Source of the DNA: Trichinella spiralis
Taxonomy: Eukaryota; Nematoda; Enoplea; Trichinellida; Trichinellidae
Assembly (NCBI GenBank): GCA_000181795.3
Contig: CM012955.1
Span: 6,170,758-6,234,757 of the forward strand
Direction of reading: 5' to 3'
DNA: 64,000 nt
The notes under the pieces were generated by a model. That model searched no databases, had not been told where the DNA came from, and saw nothing but the letters and a program-made list of their open reading frames with translations. The translations under genes were made by a program, and so were the position numbers. Positions 26,801 through 40,240 of the stretch are shown here, in pieces (within the stretch, counting starts at the first letter, position 1; every line of letters begins with the position of its first letter).

Positions 26801-29800
26801 AAAAGTAAGTAATGCATGAGATCAAATTTGTAAATATTTGCACATTGTGACAGGCGCATGTTTAATTTGTTCTTGTCATGTATTTTGTAACAATAATTTT
26901 GAATTATTATGTTTTTATGCACTATTTTAAGTATGTTTTGACAATATATTTTAAAGCGTTGCATAAAAAACTAATATGAAAAATAGAGAGATGTTTTTTG
27001 CCTTATTATGTTTCATTGATCAAAAGTGACTGGTATACTGACGTACTCACTCAGAGCAGCTTGTTTTGTAGTTATTTCAACTGCTTTTCAACTAATTTTC
27101 CAATATGTGTATGAACTGAATAATATCATTCATTTAAATATATAATGATGAAAGTGAAAAAAATTTACTAATGTGTGACTTTTAAAATGTTACTGCTGCT
27201 TTTCTTAGTTTTTAACTGCTGCAATAATGAAAAAAGTTATTGCTGTAATAGAAAAAGAACTTTTGAGCATTATTTAGAGAAGCTAAGGTTTACCGAAGCA
27301 ACACCACTACCTTGTGCAAAGCGAATGCAAATTTTAACGAAACGTATTTACTCGATTTTCAATGGCAAATGCGTTGCAATGAGTGAACATTAATATTTGA
27401 AGTACGCAAAAATTTAGCTGATAATTTCTTTGAAAGTTTATTTGAAAGTGCTATTTCTTTCAGAAATTGCCCTAGTTAAATCGAAATTATTTCCATATAG
27501 AAATAAAATTATTTTCAAAATGGCTAAAGCTAGAGCATTTTTTCTTCTCCGAATGATTAAGTATGACGTATTTGACGTTTCAATTTGAAAATATATATAT
27601 GTTTATTGTCATTTGAGATATGCTAATTCAAAGCCTAGTTTTAATTGAATTTAAAAAGGGCTATTGATTGTTTTTATTTCAAAAATAAATTTAACAAAAT
27701 AAAATCATTATATTTTTCATAATACTGTTTGTTCTGTCACATTTTAAATATTTATTTTCACAATGCATTTTATTATGGCACTGTGATATTTATTTTATCA
27801 TCAAATTAGATTTTTTTCTGATATAGTTAAATAATATTGTTTGTGTGCATCGTTTTGAAGTGGATTTTTACGGATTTCTTAAGGAAAAATGCACTTTATT
27901 AATAATGAAAAGATATATGTTACTGTATTATTGCGGTTTCCAATATTTCATTCAATAAAGGGTTTTTAAGTGAATACTAAAAAATGTGATTTGTATTTTG
28001 AAATATTATTTAATCAGGCACATAATAATAGTTCTTAATGTATGCTTGTAGATTCATTTAATAAAAATTTTCCCGTTTTATTATTTACTTTACTAAATTA
28101 AATTAAAAAATATTTTTGTTTTTTAGCTTCATTTGCTACATGAAATATTCATTATTCATTTATTAAGCTCTTAAATGTGAAGTAATTGAACGTGTTTGCT
28201 AAAACAAACTACTTTCGTTCAAAAAATGACATCAGATAAAATTGTAATGCCAAGTCCAGTTAATGAAATCAGGCGATACGAACTTTTGTCGTCACATTTA
28301 ACTGAAAATTGCACAGAGCAATTATTTCAATGACATTCACGCGTAGAAAATAATTTAATTTCCATACTGTACATATTCCTGTCAGTTTTGGAGTAAAAAA
28401 AGCAGCGTCGTATTGTAATTAGCACCACTTAATCGGACATTGAGCTATATGCAAAAAATAATTTTAATGTTAAAACAGTAAACAAAATTAAAATAAGGAC
28501 GACGTATTTCGCATGATTCAAATGCATGCATTAAATTGGAGAATAACGCGAGCATTTAATTCCATTGTGTATTTGCGCATATAATTTATTAAACAAACTT
28601 ATAGTAATATCTGACTTTAGCCAATTTAAATACTATAAAACTGGCATTCAAGACTGCTATGAAAACCAGATAACTTAAAAATATTTTTCTTGCAATATGA
28701 ATTTCATTTCAAACTTAAGTAAGCGCTGCTTTTAGTATTGGTTATTAGAGTAGTATTCTTTACTTGAGATGAACTTTTATTTAGCAAAATTGTCATATAA
28801 TAACTACAGAGAAAATAAATTCATTTTAAATAAATGATAAATTGTGTAGCTGAATGTGTAGTTATTTATTTTAATACTTAAAATATCAGAGTGGCTGGAA
28901 ATCAGTTATTGCTATTTTTAATGCAGGACCACGCAATTGCTTAAAATGTATTCTATTTTTTTGTAGCGCTAACTGTTATATGAACAAAATTTTACATTCT
29001 AAATACATCTGCCATTAATTTTGTGAGTTTGTTTATATTTTACTGATCTTCTTGAGAATATATTCAATAACTGAACAGTTAGATTATTTCAGATAAGCTG
29101 ACGTAATGTATAACAAATAAAGTAATTAAATTTCGTTGAATTTGTCATTGTAATATACAAAGCATGCAGTTTATTTCAATTGCATATTGGTGTATAATGT
29201 ATTGATAAACCTGCCGCTTTCTGTATAAGGTAACATTTTCTGAAGTTTCTTAAGCAAGCAGAAATTCTATTAGAAATTTGCTCCCTTCAAAAGTTCAGCA
29301 TGGCAGTACTTTTAAATGGGGATAATGTAGCTGCAATGAAATGGTATATTATTTAATAATTAAGAATTTATAGACTGTTTATCAAATAAGCCAGTAGTCA
29401 CGCAATAACAAACAAAAAGCACCTTCTAACCAATATTGGTAATCATTTGAAATAAATGACAGCAAAGTTTTTTATTCTGCTTATACGTCATCGGTTAGAG
29501 TGACAACTTTTTGAAATGAAAAGGGCAAGTTTGTCAAATTAGTGCATCAACAAGCCACCATTCAATATAAATAGTGGATTAGAAGAATCTTGTTAAATGC
29601 AATCACTAAAAAGATGAGATAATTTTTGGTAAGTCACGTTAGCAAATTTAAATTATGGAATATATTTTTTTATCCAGATATAACTGAATGCATTATAAAC
29701 AGTTTTCTTTTGTAGCATCATGCGTTGTTGTTAAATTTATGCGGTTAAATGGTGCAAATTTAAATATAAGATGATTCATAATGTTTTGCAAATTACATTG

Positions 29801-32800
29801 CTCAGATTGATGATTTAATTTATTTATCTGTGTGCATATTCAAGGCAAAGTGATTTTCAATAGTGGAAGATAAAATTTGATTGATAGAAAAAATGCAGAA
29901 TGAATGCAGCTTTGTTGCATTAGCTTTAAAAGAGAATTGCAATATGATAAAACATTTTTGAAATAGACCGTGTACAGAGGGAAACAAGAATTTCAAGTTT
30001 TTCTAAATTAAAAATCTGGTCTACACTTTGTTGCTGTAAATAAGTAGGAAGAAATTCTAAATTATTTTGAGAAAGCTTGTCATCTTTGTGAAGCCACTTT
30101 TATTAGCTAAAAAAGCCAAAAAAGTGTTACTGTAATTAATCACTAGTACCTTATTTATGCAGTGTTACTTTATTAATTTAAATAGGTGAATTTGATGTAG
30201 CATGTAAAATAGTTCGTGCTTTATTTTAATGTTTATGATAATTTTGTTTTGCTTTTTGTATGTGTTACCTTAAAATGGTTATATATATATTTATTTTTTT
30301 CGAACATTCTCGTCGTTTTGTTGCTTTAGAAAATTGTCTAAAAATATTCAGAAGCAAATAATATGATGATACATTTAAAAATTTTAAAGTCGGGTGCTGT
30401 GAGAAGAAAAGTTGCTTACTGATACTTTACATACTGCTTTCTGCCGTAAAGCATTCTAAAATTTTTCGTCTTCCTTGGCATACTTCTGAATGAAAGTACA
30501 CCAGTGTTGATCTAACCTTTAATAATTGGAATTTTGCAATTTTGATGAGCTTTGCATAAACCTGATCATTTGCATAAATGCATTTTATGCTTATGATTCT
30601 TGAAACTGCTGTAGATAGAATGCCTCAAGAAAGCCTCTTGTGTTTTTCTTTTTAATGTGATGTGCATAAACGAACAAGTATAAATATTTCTAATTATAAT
30701 TTTTTAATTCATTCTCTTTTCACGTCACTATTTCAATTCAAATGGAAATTTTATAAATCATCAATAACAAGATCATTGTTAAAATAAAGTACTGTAACTT
30801 AACCCATCACAATACGGCTTAACAGAATGAGTTTGCATTTTGTTTCTGCATTTGTAAATAGTATAAACGCAAAATGACAACTAAATAAATATCACATTTC
30901 TTATATGCTAAAAAATTTTTAATGAAACGAAATAGACGTAATTTCCATTTTTTCAGCTGCTACTGTATTTTCATTTTACATTGCAATTCTTATCTTCACA
31001 CCTGAAGTTATACGTTTTCTTTTATTTTGCTTCATACATTTAATATAAAAAATTACTTGACTTTAATAGATTAAGAATTTCACTATGATTATTTTCAAAA
31101 AGTCACGTTTAGAATTTTTATTGCTTTTTAGGATTCATGTAAATGCTCCAAAACGTATGAATTTCAGCTTTATTGTACTCAAATTACTCTACTGTGAGTT
31201 TCTGATACACCATTCACCGAGTATTCACAAACTATTGATTACACTTGTTTACTTATCAGTGAATAGTTTTCATTTAAAATCGATGCCATCAATAAAACAA
31301 TGAATACTTTGTAAAAATTTTCCAACACGCTTGGTTATTTTAATAAAAAAGGAAAACGTATTGGAAACTATGAAAACGAAGAATAAGAATTTCTTTCTTC
31401 TACATGGCAGTTTTCATTCTGCTATTAAAAAATTGTGTAAGAAATACTTTTATAAGTTAATTTTCTTTGCATTATAAAATTATCACGGTAAAACAATTTT
31501 GCAGGAATTGTGCTTAATGAATATGAATGAACAATAGCAATAAAATTTACCAAAGGATTAATTGTGCTTTCTTTTTTGTTGAAATTTCAAAAATAAGCAA
31601 CTAGTAAGCTAATGGAAATTGGATTAATTTAAAAAATTATAAACGCTTTCAGCTTAAATTACAAATATCAAGTTCTAATATTAACAAAGAAATGGTAAAT
31701 AAGTGTCATTTACGTAGAATGCCTGTTCTGTCTGTCTGCGTGTCTGTATGTCTCTAAGCGACAGTTCTATTTAAAAATGCCATGTAAAACACAAAGCAGA
31801 TTAACTTTAGAATTTTTCGTTTGCATTACTTTCTGTATAGCGAGAAGTAGCTTACTTGCGAAGCGGCAATTGATTCATTTAATGATTTGCATAACTTTTC
31901 AATTCTGTTTATACAGTTTACAATGACAATAGGGTCTTGTTCTTGTTGCACAAATGAAATGTGCTGTCAGTTTATTTTTAAATGAACGAACTAGCTGATA
32001 GATAGCGTGGGGGTTGAAAAGCATCTAGTACATTGGCACAATCACAGTGACGCACAGGAGAAGGTCAATTATCAGACAGTGATGACGAAATGATATGTCA
32101 CTATTTTTTCCAATCATGACATGTATTTTCTTTCTCTTTTTGTTTTTTCTTTTCTTTACTTTCGCCTTTCTTCCATTGTTCTCTTAACTTCTTACCACTT
32201 CTCTATCTTTTGTACTTATCGATAAAAGAAGTTTTGGCAATATTGGATGACAGTGAATTTCGACTTAGCTCATCTATAAATATAGCCATCTCTGAATTGG
32301 AGTGCACTGTTATTTGCACTACAGTACTGTCTGCACAGCACTGCTTTCTTAAGGTGGATTTCAAAACTTCCATCTCATGCTTTCTTTATATGATTATTCA
32401 TCATGTGAGTATTTCTGTTCATTAAAGAATTTTTTAAATTACCGTAAACATGTCACAATTCAAAATTTTAAAAACCCATCAACCTTTTCAAAAGTCAACT
32501 AACCACAAATTTAAAGTAGATTCCTTCTAAAGTGCGTATTTCCATCAATTAATTCAGTAGTAATTTTAATTGCATTTCCTCCTATAAAAGGATTATATTA
32601 TTTTTAGTGGGAAGTCTTGTTGTCTAGTGTATCATAATATGAAAAAATTAATTTAGCAAATGCATTAATGAAATAAGTAAAAGTTTATTTTCAAAAATCT
32701 GACCTCATAAAGCTACACTAAACGAATCTATTTTATATTAATAAGACATATTTCAAACTTAAGCATGAATCTAATTATAATCAGCGTGAAAATTTAAATA

Positions 32801-35800
32801 TAACATAATGCTATTATCATATTATCTTTGCAAAATTCGAAACTTATTTACAAAATGTTCATAAGGAAATAAATCATTAAAAATATTTCAAACCACATTA
32901 ACATGAACATAATCAAGTTGTTTATTTCAACCGCTTTTTTATGTGTTAAATTTAAAGCGCATCTTTATTTCAACTTTATAATTTCATTAAATTTTTAATT
33001 TCGTGCATATAATTTGCCAGGTCGCTAAAAGGTACGAAACAGTGAATAGCATTTTTTTGTTTTTCATAACTTTCTTCGAATAATATGAAATAAAAATAAG
33101 TTATTTCTTTTTTACAGCAAAACACTTATGTTGACTCTTAAAAATAAATTTTGAGAATTTATGATAATTTTAATTTTTCTTAAAAACGAAAGAAATAATA
33201 AAAACATTCTATTATTATGCTTTATTAATGAAACAAAATTGTCAGTTGCATGAACATGAAGTAATGTGGTAGAAACAATTCCAACTGTTGCACGCATTGC
33301 ATTGCACCTACTATTCATTTATAACTGGAATTTTTCACAGCCTCAAATCAAACTTAAATTAATTTCTTTTCACCTCTTGAAAGTATTCGTATTTTCGAAT
33401 GGCTCAATCATAGAATTTATTTCAAACAGCTATGACATCTGCTTTTATATAAATATTTTGAATAATACTAACGTTGATTAAATAATATTATACTGTGCAG
33501 AATATTACGGTAATTTAGCATTCGTGATTACTTAAGTATGATCTGAATCTTCAACTATTTACAATTTTTATGCACTAACAATTTCATATCACAATTAATG
33601 AGTAAACTTGACTTTTCATCAAAGTTACTAAAAAATATTGGCGAACGGCATCTGTACTAGATGCGCGCTTAATCATCTGCAATTTTTTGTTGTATCGCTT
33701 CAATTAAAATTAATGCTTTGGAAAATAGAGTCGATTATTAAAATTATTTGCCCAGTTGTGCGTAGAAAGCTTTTGACTTTTTGTGTCACAAATCATAGCA
33801 ACTTTTAATATCACTGGCTTATTACGTAATAAATTCTTCATTAATTATAGATAGAAGAAACAGTGTCCTTATTTTTGCAAAATTTATATTCCCATGCAGA
33901 TTGTTTGCAGAGATACTGTTTTTCAAATAGTAAAAAATAGGCAAAGTAATTCAAGCAGTATGCCAGTTATGTGCAAATGCCCAAGTTTGTATCAACGTCA
34001 TTCTGTATTGAAGGAATTGCAACCTTATCTGAAAAGCAAATGTATAGAAAGAATATGTAAATATTTTAATTATTTAATACAAGAAAATGATCGCGTCTAA
34101 TTAAATGTGATGTCTTAAATGAAATATAATTATGTCGATGTATCGGAGTAATGAATGGCAAGTTTGCAATTATGCTTGCTTAAGCATTAGAAAATGCTTG
34201 GTAAAATTAAATTAAACGTATCGTCTTCTTTAATTTTGTTCTGAAAATTAAAAAAGAGCAGCAAAAGTGCATTTCGAGTGTGTTTTGCGGAATTGTATTT
34301 TGGAATTTGTTTATTTTAAAGCTAGCCCCACCCAAAGTTCAAGTGATCCTTTAACTAGTTTTGTTAATTTTTATGCAAGAGATAGAGAACAGGTTTGTAC
34401 ACAATTTACCTATCTTTGCATGCTTTTGCTCCTATAAGTCGCTAGTGTAAAAAATTTAGCCTTCATCCTAGTACATTAAAGTTGCATATTTAAATATTAA
34501 ATTTGAAAAGTTAATATTATTATTATTATAGTAATTATGTTAATATTTATAATATTATTTAGATATTTCCAATTTTAGCACTGACATGATTTTCAGCAAA
34601 ATGCCTTATCAGTGTTTTCGTTTTGCAGCATCACAAGCATTGTTATAAGCAGGGTTGATAATGAAAATTCATTTTGGTGACTATTCCTTTGAATAAGATG
34701 CTAAAGAAAGACTGCAAAAAATATACAGTTTTTACTAGATAATTCTGTAACAGGAATTTTGTTTATACCCGAAGATCATTTTTTAAATTTTCTTTTGCTA
34801 AACTGTTTTTGTTGCTAAATTAACGCTGCCCTGTTTTTGAAATTTCAAATTATGTAATTATGATTTGAATTATGACTCTAATTAATGTACTTCTGACTGT
34901 AATGTATGACTAATTATGAAATTGTTGAAATTTCAAAACAGCTGCTTCAAAAAGTCATTGTGCATTGCTATTAGCAACGGTTTGGACAAATTGAAAGTCC
35001 GTAAAAATGCGCGGATACGGCCATCAATTTTGATGCACTTCACAGAAGACGGCTTTCACATCGAACAAGAGTACGCTTCTCGCTTTTTGAATTAGCTTTC
35101 AAAAGTGATTTTAATCAGAATAGTGGGGGTTGACTTGGACACTTTCCGAACGACTACTATTTCAATAACGTTTATAAAACAGAAAACAACAGTATTTGAA
35201 AAGTAACCAAATTAATTGTTCACTTTGCTTTCAGGCGTGCTAATTTTTTATCCGTTATGTTGTTAGTAAGTTCAGTAGTTTTCTGTGATCAAAACTGACA
35301 ACAACTAGAAAAAGAAGCTTTGCTAAGTTGAAACTCAGCATTTTGTTTTCCAACCAACCAACCTTTCAAAATCACTCGTCACTCAGCCGTTTTTACTTCC
35401 ACTAACTGACATTGATTGAATTTACTGAGTGATCACAATGAATCGCTTGCTAAGCATCGTATACATTTTTGAAGCTCCTTTGTTCACTGATCAAGCCGCT
35501 TCAATGCAGCTGCGCGGCGCCGATTTCTTTTCATTCAACAAGCATCTCCAATTTATTCTCTTTCTCTGACACTTCAGTCCTAGTGTAGGAAAGCAAAAGC
35601 AAAAACTATGAATGCAAATTTGTCGTTCATCATTTCTTCGCTGTGACTCATGTCCATTTCCGTCCATGCTCATTTGTTTTCCCATCGTAAGGTTATTTAT
35701 TTTATTACTGCAATTTTTTTTTGAAATATTAACACAATATAACTGTTCATCATTTGCATTAGCATGTTAAATATCAAATTTATACAGTACTGCTTGAAAA

Positions 35801-36400
35801 GATAATTTTCCATATACAAGAATATGCTGATTGGTCGTCTTGAACTTCATCGACATAGTTATTCGCTATTTCTCTAATACAAAAAAATAACGATCATAAA
35901 AAAATAAAAACAAAAAATTTCTTCTCAACCACTTTGTAGATAAGAAGTTGCAGTTAGCAACTTTCATTTTAAATGAAGAAAAAAAAATATATATTCAAAT
36001 TTATTTTAGATTAAATGAACACAATGTTTCAACTTTTTTCAATTCAAATTGTTATTGAAATGTTTTTGCTATAGTTTTGACAGTATCTTTCAATTGCTAT
36101 CGCTGTGTTGCATTTTCAAAGCAGACTTTTTTTTATTTAAAATAGCATGCCTTTTTTTACACAGAAACTAAAAAGTAAGAAAAAATCTTGATTTGTTTAG
36201 TGAAATAATTTAAATTTTGTTGCATGATCTTTTTCACTTATCACACAAGCTCAACATTGAATAGTGATAATTTTGATATTGTTGTGTCAAAAGTATTATG
36301 ATTATATCTCAGTTTTGCTTTTCAAATGCTTCATATTGTTCCTTTTAATATTATGCAAATTTTTCAATCAGAGATATTATAAAGCGTCACGATTACTTTC
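23862..36400. other. 12.5-kb AT-rich gene-poor region
   Basis: No gene could be supported. Contents: poly(A) signals for the long form of the preceding gene at 24027-24032 and 24106-24111, a TTA run at about 26390-26418, and otherwise featureless AT-rich DNA with scattered short open frames of AT-biased composition. A less AT-rich patch near 34,900-35,700 (including CAGCTG and GGCGCC near 35,510) could be regulatory. A 68-codon frame at 27187-27393 is discussed as a possible small secreted peptide. Confidence 0.6.
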
Positions 36401-39400
36401 TGAATTCTAATATTAATTAGGAGAGTGTTTTTAAAAAGCTTTTCATTTTAATTTCATTCATTGAATTGTTTCCCCCCCTCCCTCCCTCCCTCCCTCCCTG
36501 TTCCCCCCTTTTTGCCGTTGGGTAATAAGTTGCGGATGATAGCCATCGGCAACCGGAATCACGTGTATGAGTTTGCTTTAGCTGATTGACAAGAAACAGG
36601 GCGGAGGTTTGTAAAGAGCGGCTAAAGCAGAGGGTGGAGTCGTCCAAAACAGACACACTGCTTTTCATCGAAACTGGTCTTCATGTTGAGCTGCTGCTTT
36701 TTGTTGAAATTGGTGAAGATGCAGTGAAGAGCTTATTATGCCCCCTCTGTTCGACCAAACAACACCAACTTTGTTTACTACTGCTTATTATAAAAAAAGC
36801 GAATATTGCAAAAGTTAAATTTATCAACCTCGATGTGCAACTTTTGCTTCTGTTTTGTTGCATTGTGTTCTTTTTTATATTTTGAAAAAAGTTTCGCAAC
36901 ATTTTCGCAAAATTCATCTCGTAACTGATGAGGACTTTTACAGCGCCTGTTGCTCAGTAAATAGCAGTTGTTTAAAGCTGACTGAGTGGACGTGATTTGT
37001 AAATAAATGACTGCTTTAAAATTAGCCACAGATCTAGTTTTTTTTAAGTCGGCAGCTCAAGCTCTGGCTTGGTGCTACAAGTTTGGTTGATCTGCTTCAG
37101 ATTAGCGTCTAGGCATCGCTTGACCGGCATTATCGATTTATCAGAAAGATGGATGGACACACGTGATTGCTAATTTCCATTTCGCATAGTCAAGCGACTT
37201 ATTCTCTACTGAAAGCCTACACGACTTTCCACTGTGCCAGATGTGAGTAGCAGCAGTAGTAGTAGTAGTAGTAGTAAATTTGCAGTTTGCTGCAGTGCAC
37301 TTTTGCAAAAATGAAAAGAGAAAATTTTAAAGTTAAACTCGTAACTTCTTCTTCTAAAGGTGGACATTTCCAACCTGAATTACTAACTTTGGACATCCTG
37401 TGTAATCAGTAATAATTTGTCTAGCTAGAGTGTCTTTTCCGCAGATGATGAGTTTGATACAATAAATAGTGCTCATTAGCAGAACTTATGTTTGCAGTAG
37501 GTTTGAGTCATTTAAAAGTTGAATCAGTGCATGCGTTGGCTGTATCATTGTAAAATGTTACATTTTTCTCAAATTAGCTTCTAACGGACACGCTTATTGA
37601 TCAGAGTAATCGACTCTGTTGAAGGTACTCTATGGCGATTACTGACAACATTAAAAAATAGTTATTATTCACTCAACGCTCAGTTTAAGGGCAATCGATA
37701 AATCACGTAACATGCTTTAACAGGGTCCGCAGTATTATTAGCGCGTTCTTCTGGAAACTGGAAAACTGTTTCTGTAATAACTATGTGATTGGTAGACGTT
37801 GAAAATCTTGACGTAAAGTTCTATATAATTTATAGACAAAATACTTTAAGCCTTTTAGCATATTATTATTATTATTTTTATTTTTAGCTCAGTTAAAAAT
37901 TGCAGGTAGCAATATTTTGAAAAGCAGAATACTGATTTCCAACTTTTGCTTTATGTGTTAATGGAGATTTTTTTAATCGCTTTACATTATCAGAAACATG
38001 GTACTTATTTCTACAACTTTTTCTCTGGCAAAGTGGCATGTTTGCCAGCATTTTGAAAATATGCACGTTACTTCCGACTGTTTCTTATTTGGAAATCGAT
38101 ATAGTTAACGTAGACGTCAGCGCTTAGCAAGATTACTAGTAGTATGGAGAAAATGATGAGCTTCTCTTCAGTGAAAGTGTTTTTTGTGCCTTTTTATTTG
38201 TACAGAATTTTTATTTTTTTGTAAGTTCTGCAGTTCAAAGCTTGATTGCTAAGTTTTGCTAAACAATAAAGATGTTAGCTTTTGCGAAAAGTTTTAAATT
38301 AATTCGAATGAACAAAAATTGGCAAATAACGTTCAGCGCATGAAATGTCTGGGTGATATGAAAGATTTGATATGGCTATCATTGATTTAGTATCTTGTCA
38401 ATTTCTTTAAGTTTATAACAAGTCTCCAAACTTGATAAGTTGGACATCTGTTAAAATTTTACCTTATTACAATATATCGTTAATTGCACTTTTCCATTTG
38501 AAACTTCCAGCTATAAGTTACCTTGACATATCTGATTCTTTCATTAATTTTATATACTTATATTTGTTACAGTAAGTATATTTTTAAAATGACATTCTGA
38601 TTGGTGTATGAAAAAACACCACAGACACAGACACAGACACATGAGCAATATGTGCATATTCGATGAATGAATTGCATTTTTCATCATAAATCGCCACAAA
38701 ATCTTTAAAAGCGCACGATATTTTAAAAAGCTCAAATGAAAGGAATTTGAAAACATGCTTTCCCAACTGCGTGGCGTTTCTGATGGCTTCTTAGGCTAAA
38801 ATTATTAAGAGATAAATAATGAACATTTTTATTAATCATCTGCGCACAATAATTAATAATGCATAGCAATAAAAATATAATGGAAATTCTTTCGAAAATA
38901 ACTTTTAATTAAAATGTAAATGAATTTTTACTGTTGACTAGTTGCTTTTGAATAATATTTTTACTTTATTTGTGTGCATGGAAAATTCTATTTTGTTACA
39001 TTTTTATTCTATTCGAATATTTCAAGCATTACTTTGTTGTGAAGCAGTTGTGACATGTATGTGAGCAGTATGGTTGTTTCATTTTCATTTTGCAATTCAA
39101 CTCGTTGTTGTTGTTGTTGCTATTCACATTTTGATATTGAATAACTGTTTTTTTTTCTTTCAATTCAAATTTTCAATAGTACTTTTTCTGAAATTTATCA
39201 TTTCTATATGTTAATAAGTAATTTTCCATTTCATGGGAATTGTGAAATTTGATATAATTGTGTTGAATAGGAATGCGTGTTTTTCTTTTTCTTTCTTCAC
39301 ATTGTTGATTGAAATATACAAAATGTTTCAAAATAATGAAATGTAGATGTTTCAAAATTATATCGGCAATATTTATATATTATTCTGCATGCTTTTGCAT

Positions 39401-40240
39401 ACAGTATGTGAATTCTGTTTAGAATTATTTCGAATTATACATACATATATTTGTTGACAAATGCGTTAATTAAAAAATATGTTGCTGTGCAAATAGTAGA
39501 GCAATTTTACGTGAAAATGAGCATTTTTCTTTTATATGCTGTTTTGGTTGCAAGTATTTGTTTCGTTAGATCGGCTTAAAGCAAAGCAAATAATGCTGTA
39601 TCAATTTATCGAAGACTTTTACTTAGCAATAGATCGGTGTTTAGGTGAATTATGGGTTGCACTGTGGACTAATTTATTGTTTTTCATTCTAAATATAAAC
39701 GAATCTAGTCTTCAATTTTCCATTTCTCTCCAGGAGACCAAATAGCTCTTCCACTCGGAGTGAAAGCGAAATATCTGGCCAGAATGTTCCAATTTATCAC
39801 TTTTAGCCCGGCAGAAACGACTCATGAACACACGTTAAGCGTGCAAAATGACTCCACTATAACTATATTTCTCTTTTATTGATGCAATTTTTGTATTATT
39901 CTAATTTCAAATGTTGTGCATGGACAAATGATCAACAGGTGGGTTGCTTTCAAAGCAATTCACTTTTCATAAAATGCTCGAAGAGTTTCCAAAAAATCCA
40001 GATGGAGAAAAATAGCAATTCAATTGGCTTGCTGCTCACTATGAAACATTATCGTTTCTTTTTTCACAACACTTGAAATGTTTCTTTTTTTTTTCTTTTT
40101 CTCATTCTTATTCTATATCATTTTTCTATAATACTTGGTCAAGATTGTATCTGTATATTTGTAAATAGAAGTTATATCGATGCTATTTCAATTTTCTCTT
40201 TTTTCTTCTCCTTCTTCTTTTTCTTTTATTACCGTAGTAC
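36401..40240. other. Far-upstream region of MEF2 with simple repeats
   Basis: Non-coding. Holds a CCCT run (36472-36510), an AGT/AGC run (37247-37276), an ACAGAC minisatellite (38620-38641) and a GTT run (39102-39120). E-box CACGTG lies near 36559 and ACACGTG near 37158. Patches at 36.5-36.8 and 37.0-37.3 kb are richer in G+C than the surroundings and may be distant promoter or enhancer DNA for MEF2. No exon found. Confidence 0.45.
36472..36510. repeat. (CCCT)n pyrimidine tract
   Basis: Run of C-rich tetramers on the plus strand followed by a second C-run. A strand with this purine/pyrimidine asymmetry can form unusual structure, but nothing shows that it does. Confidence 0.9.
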
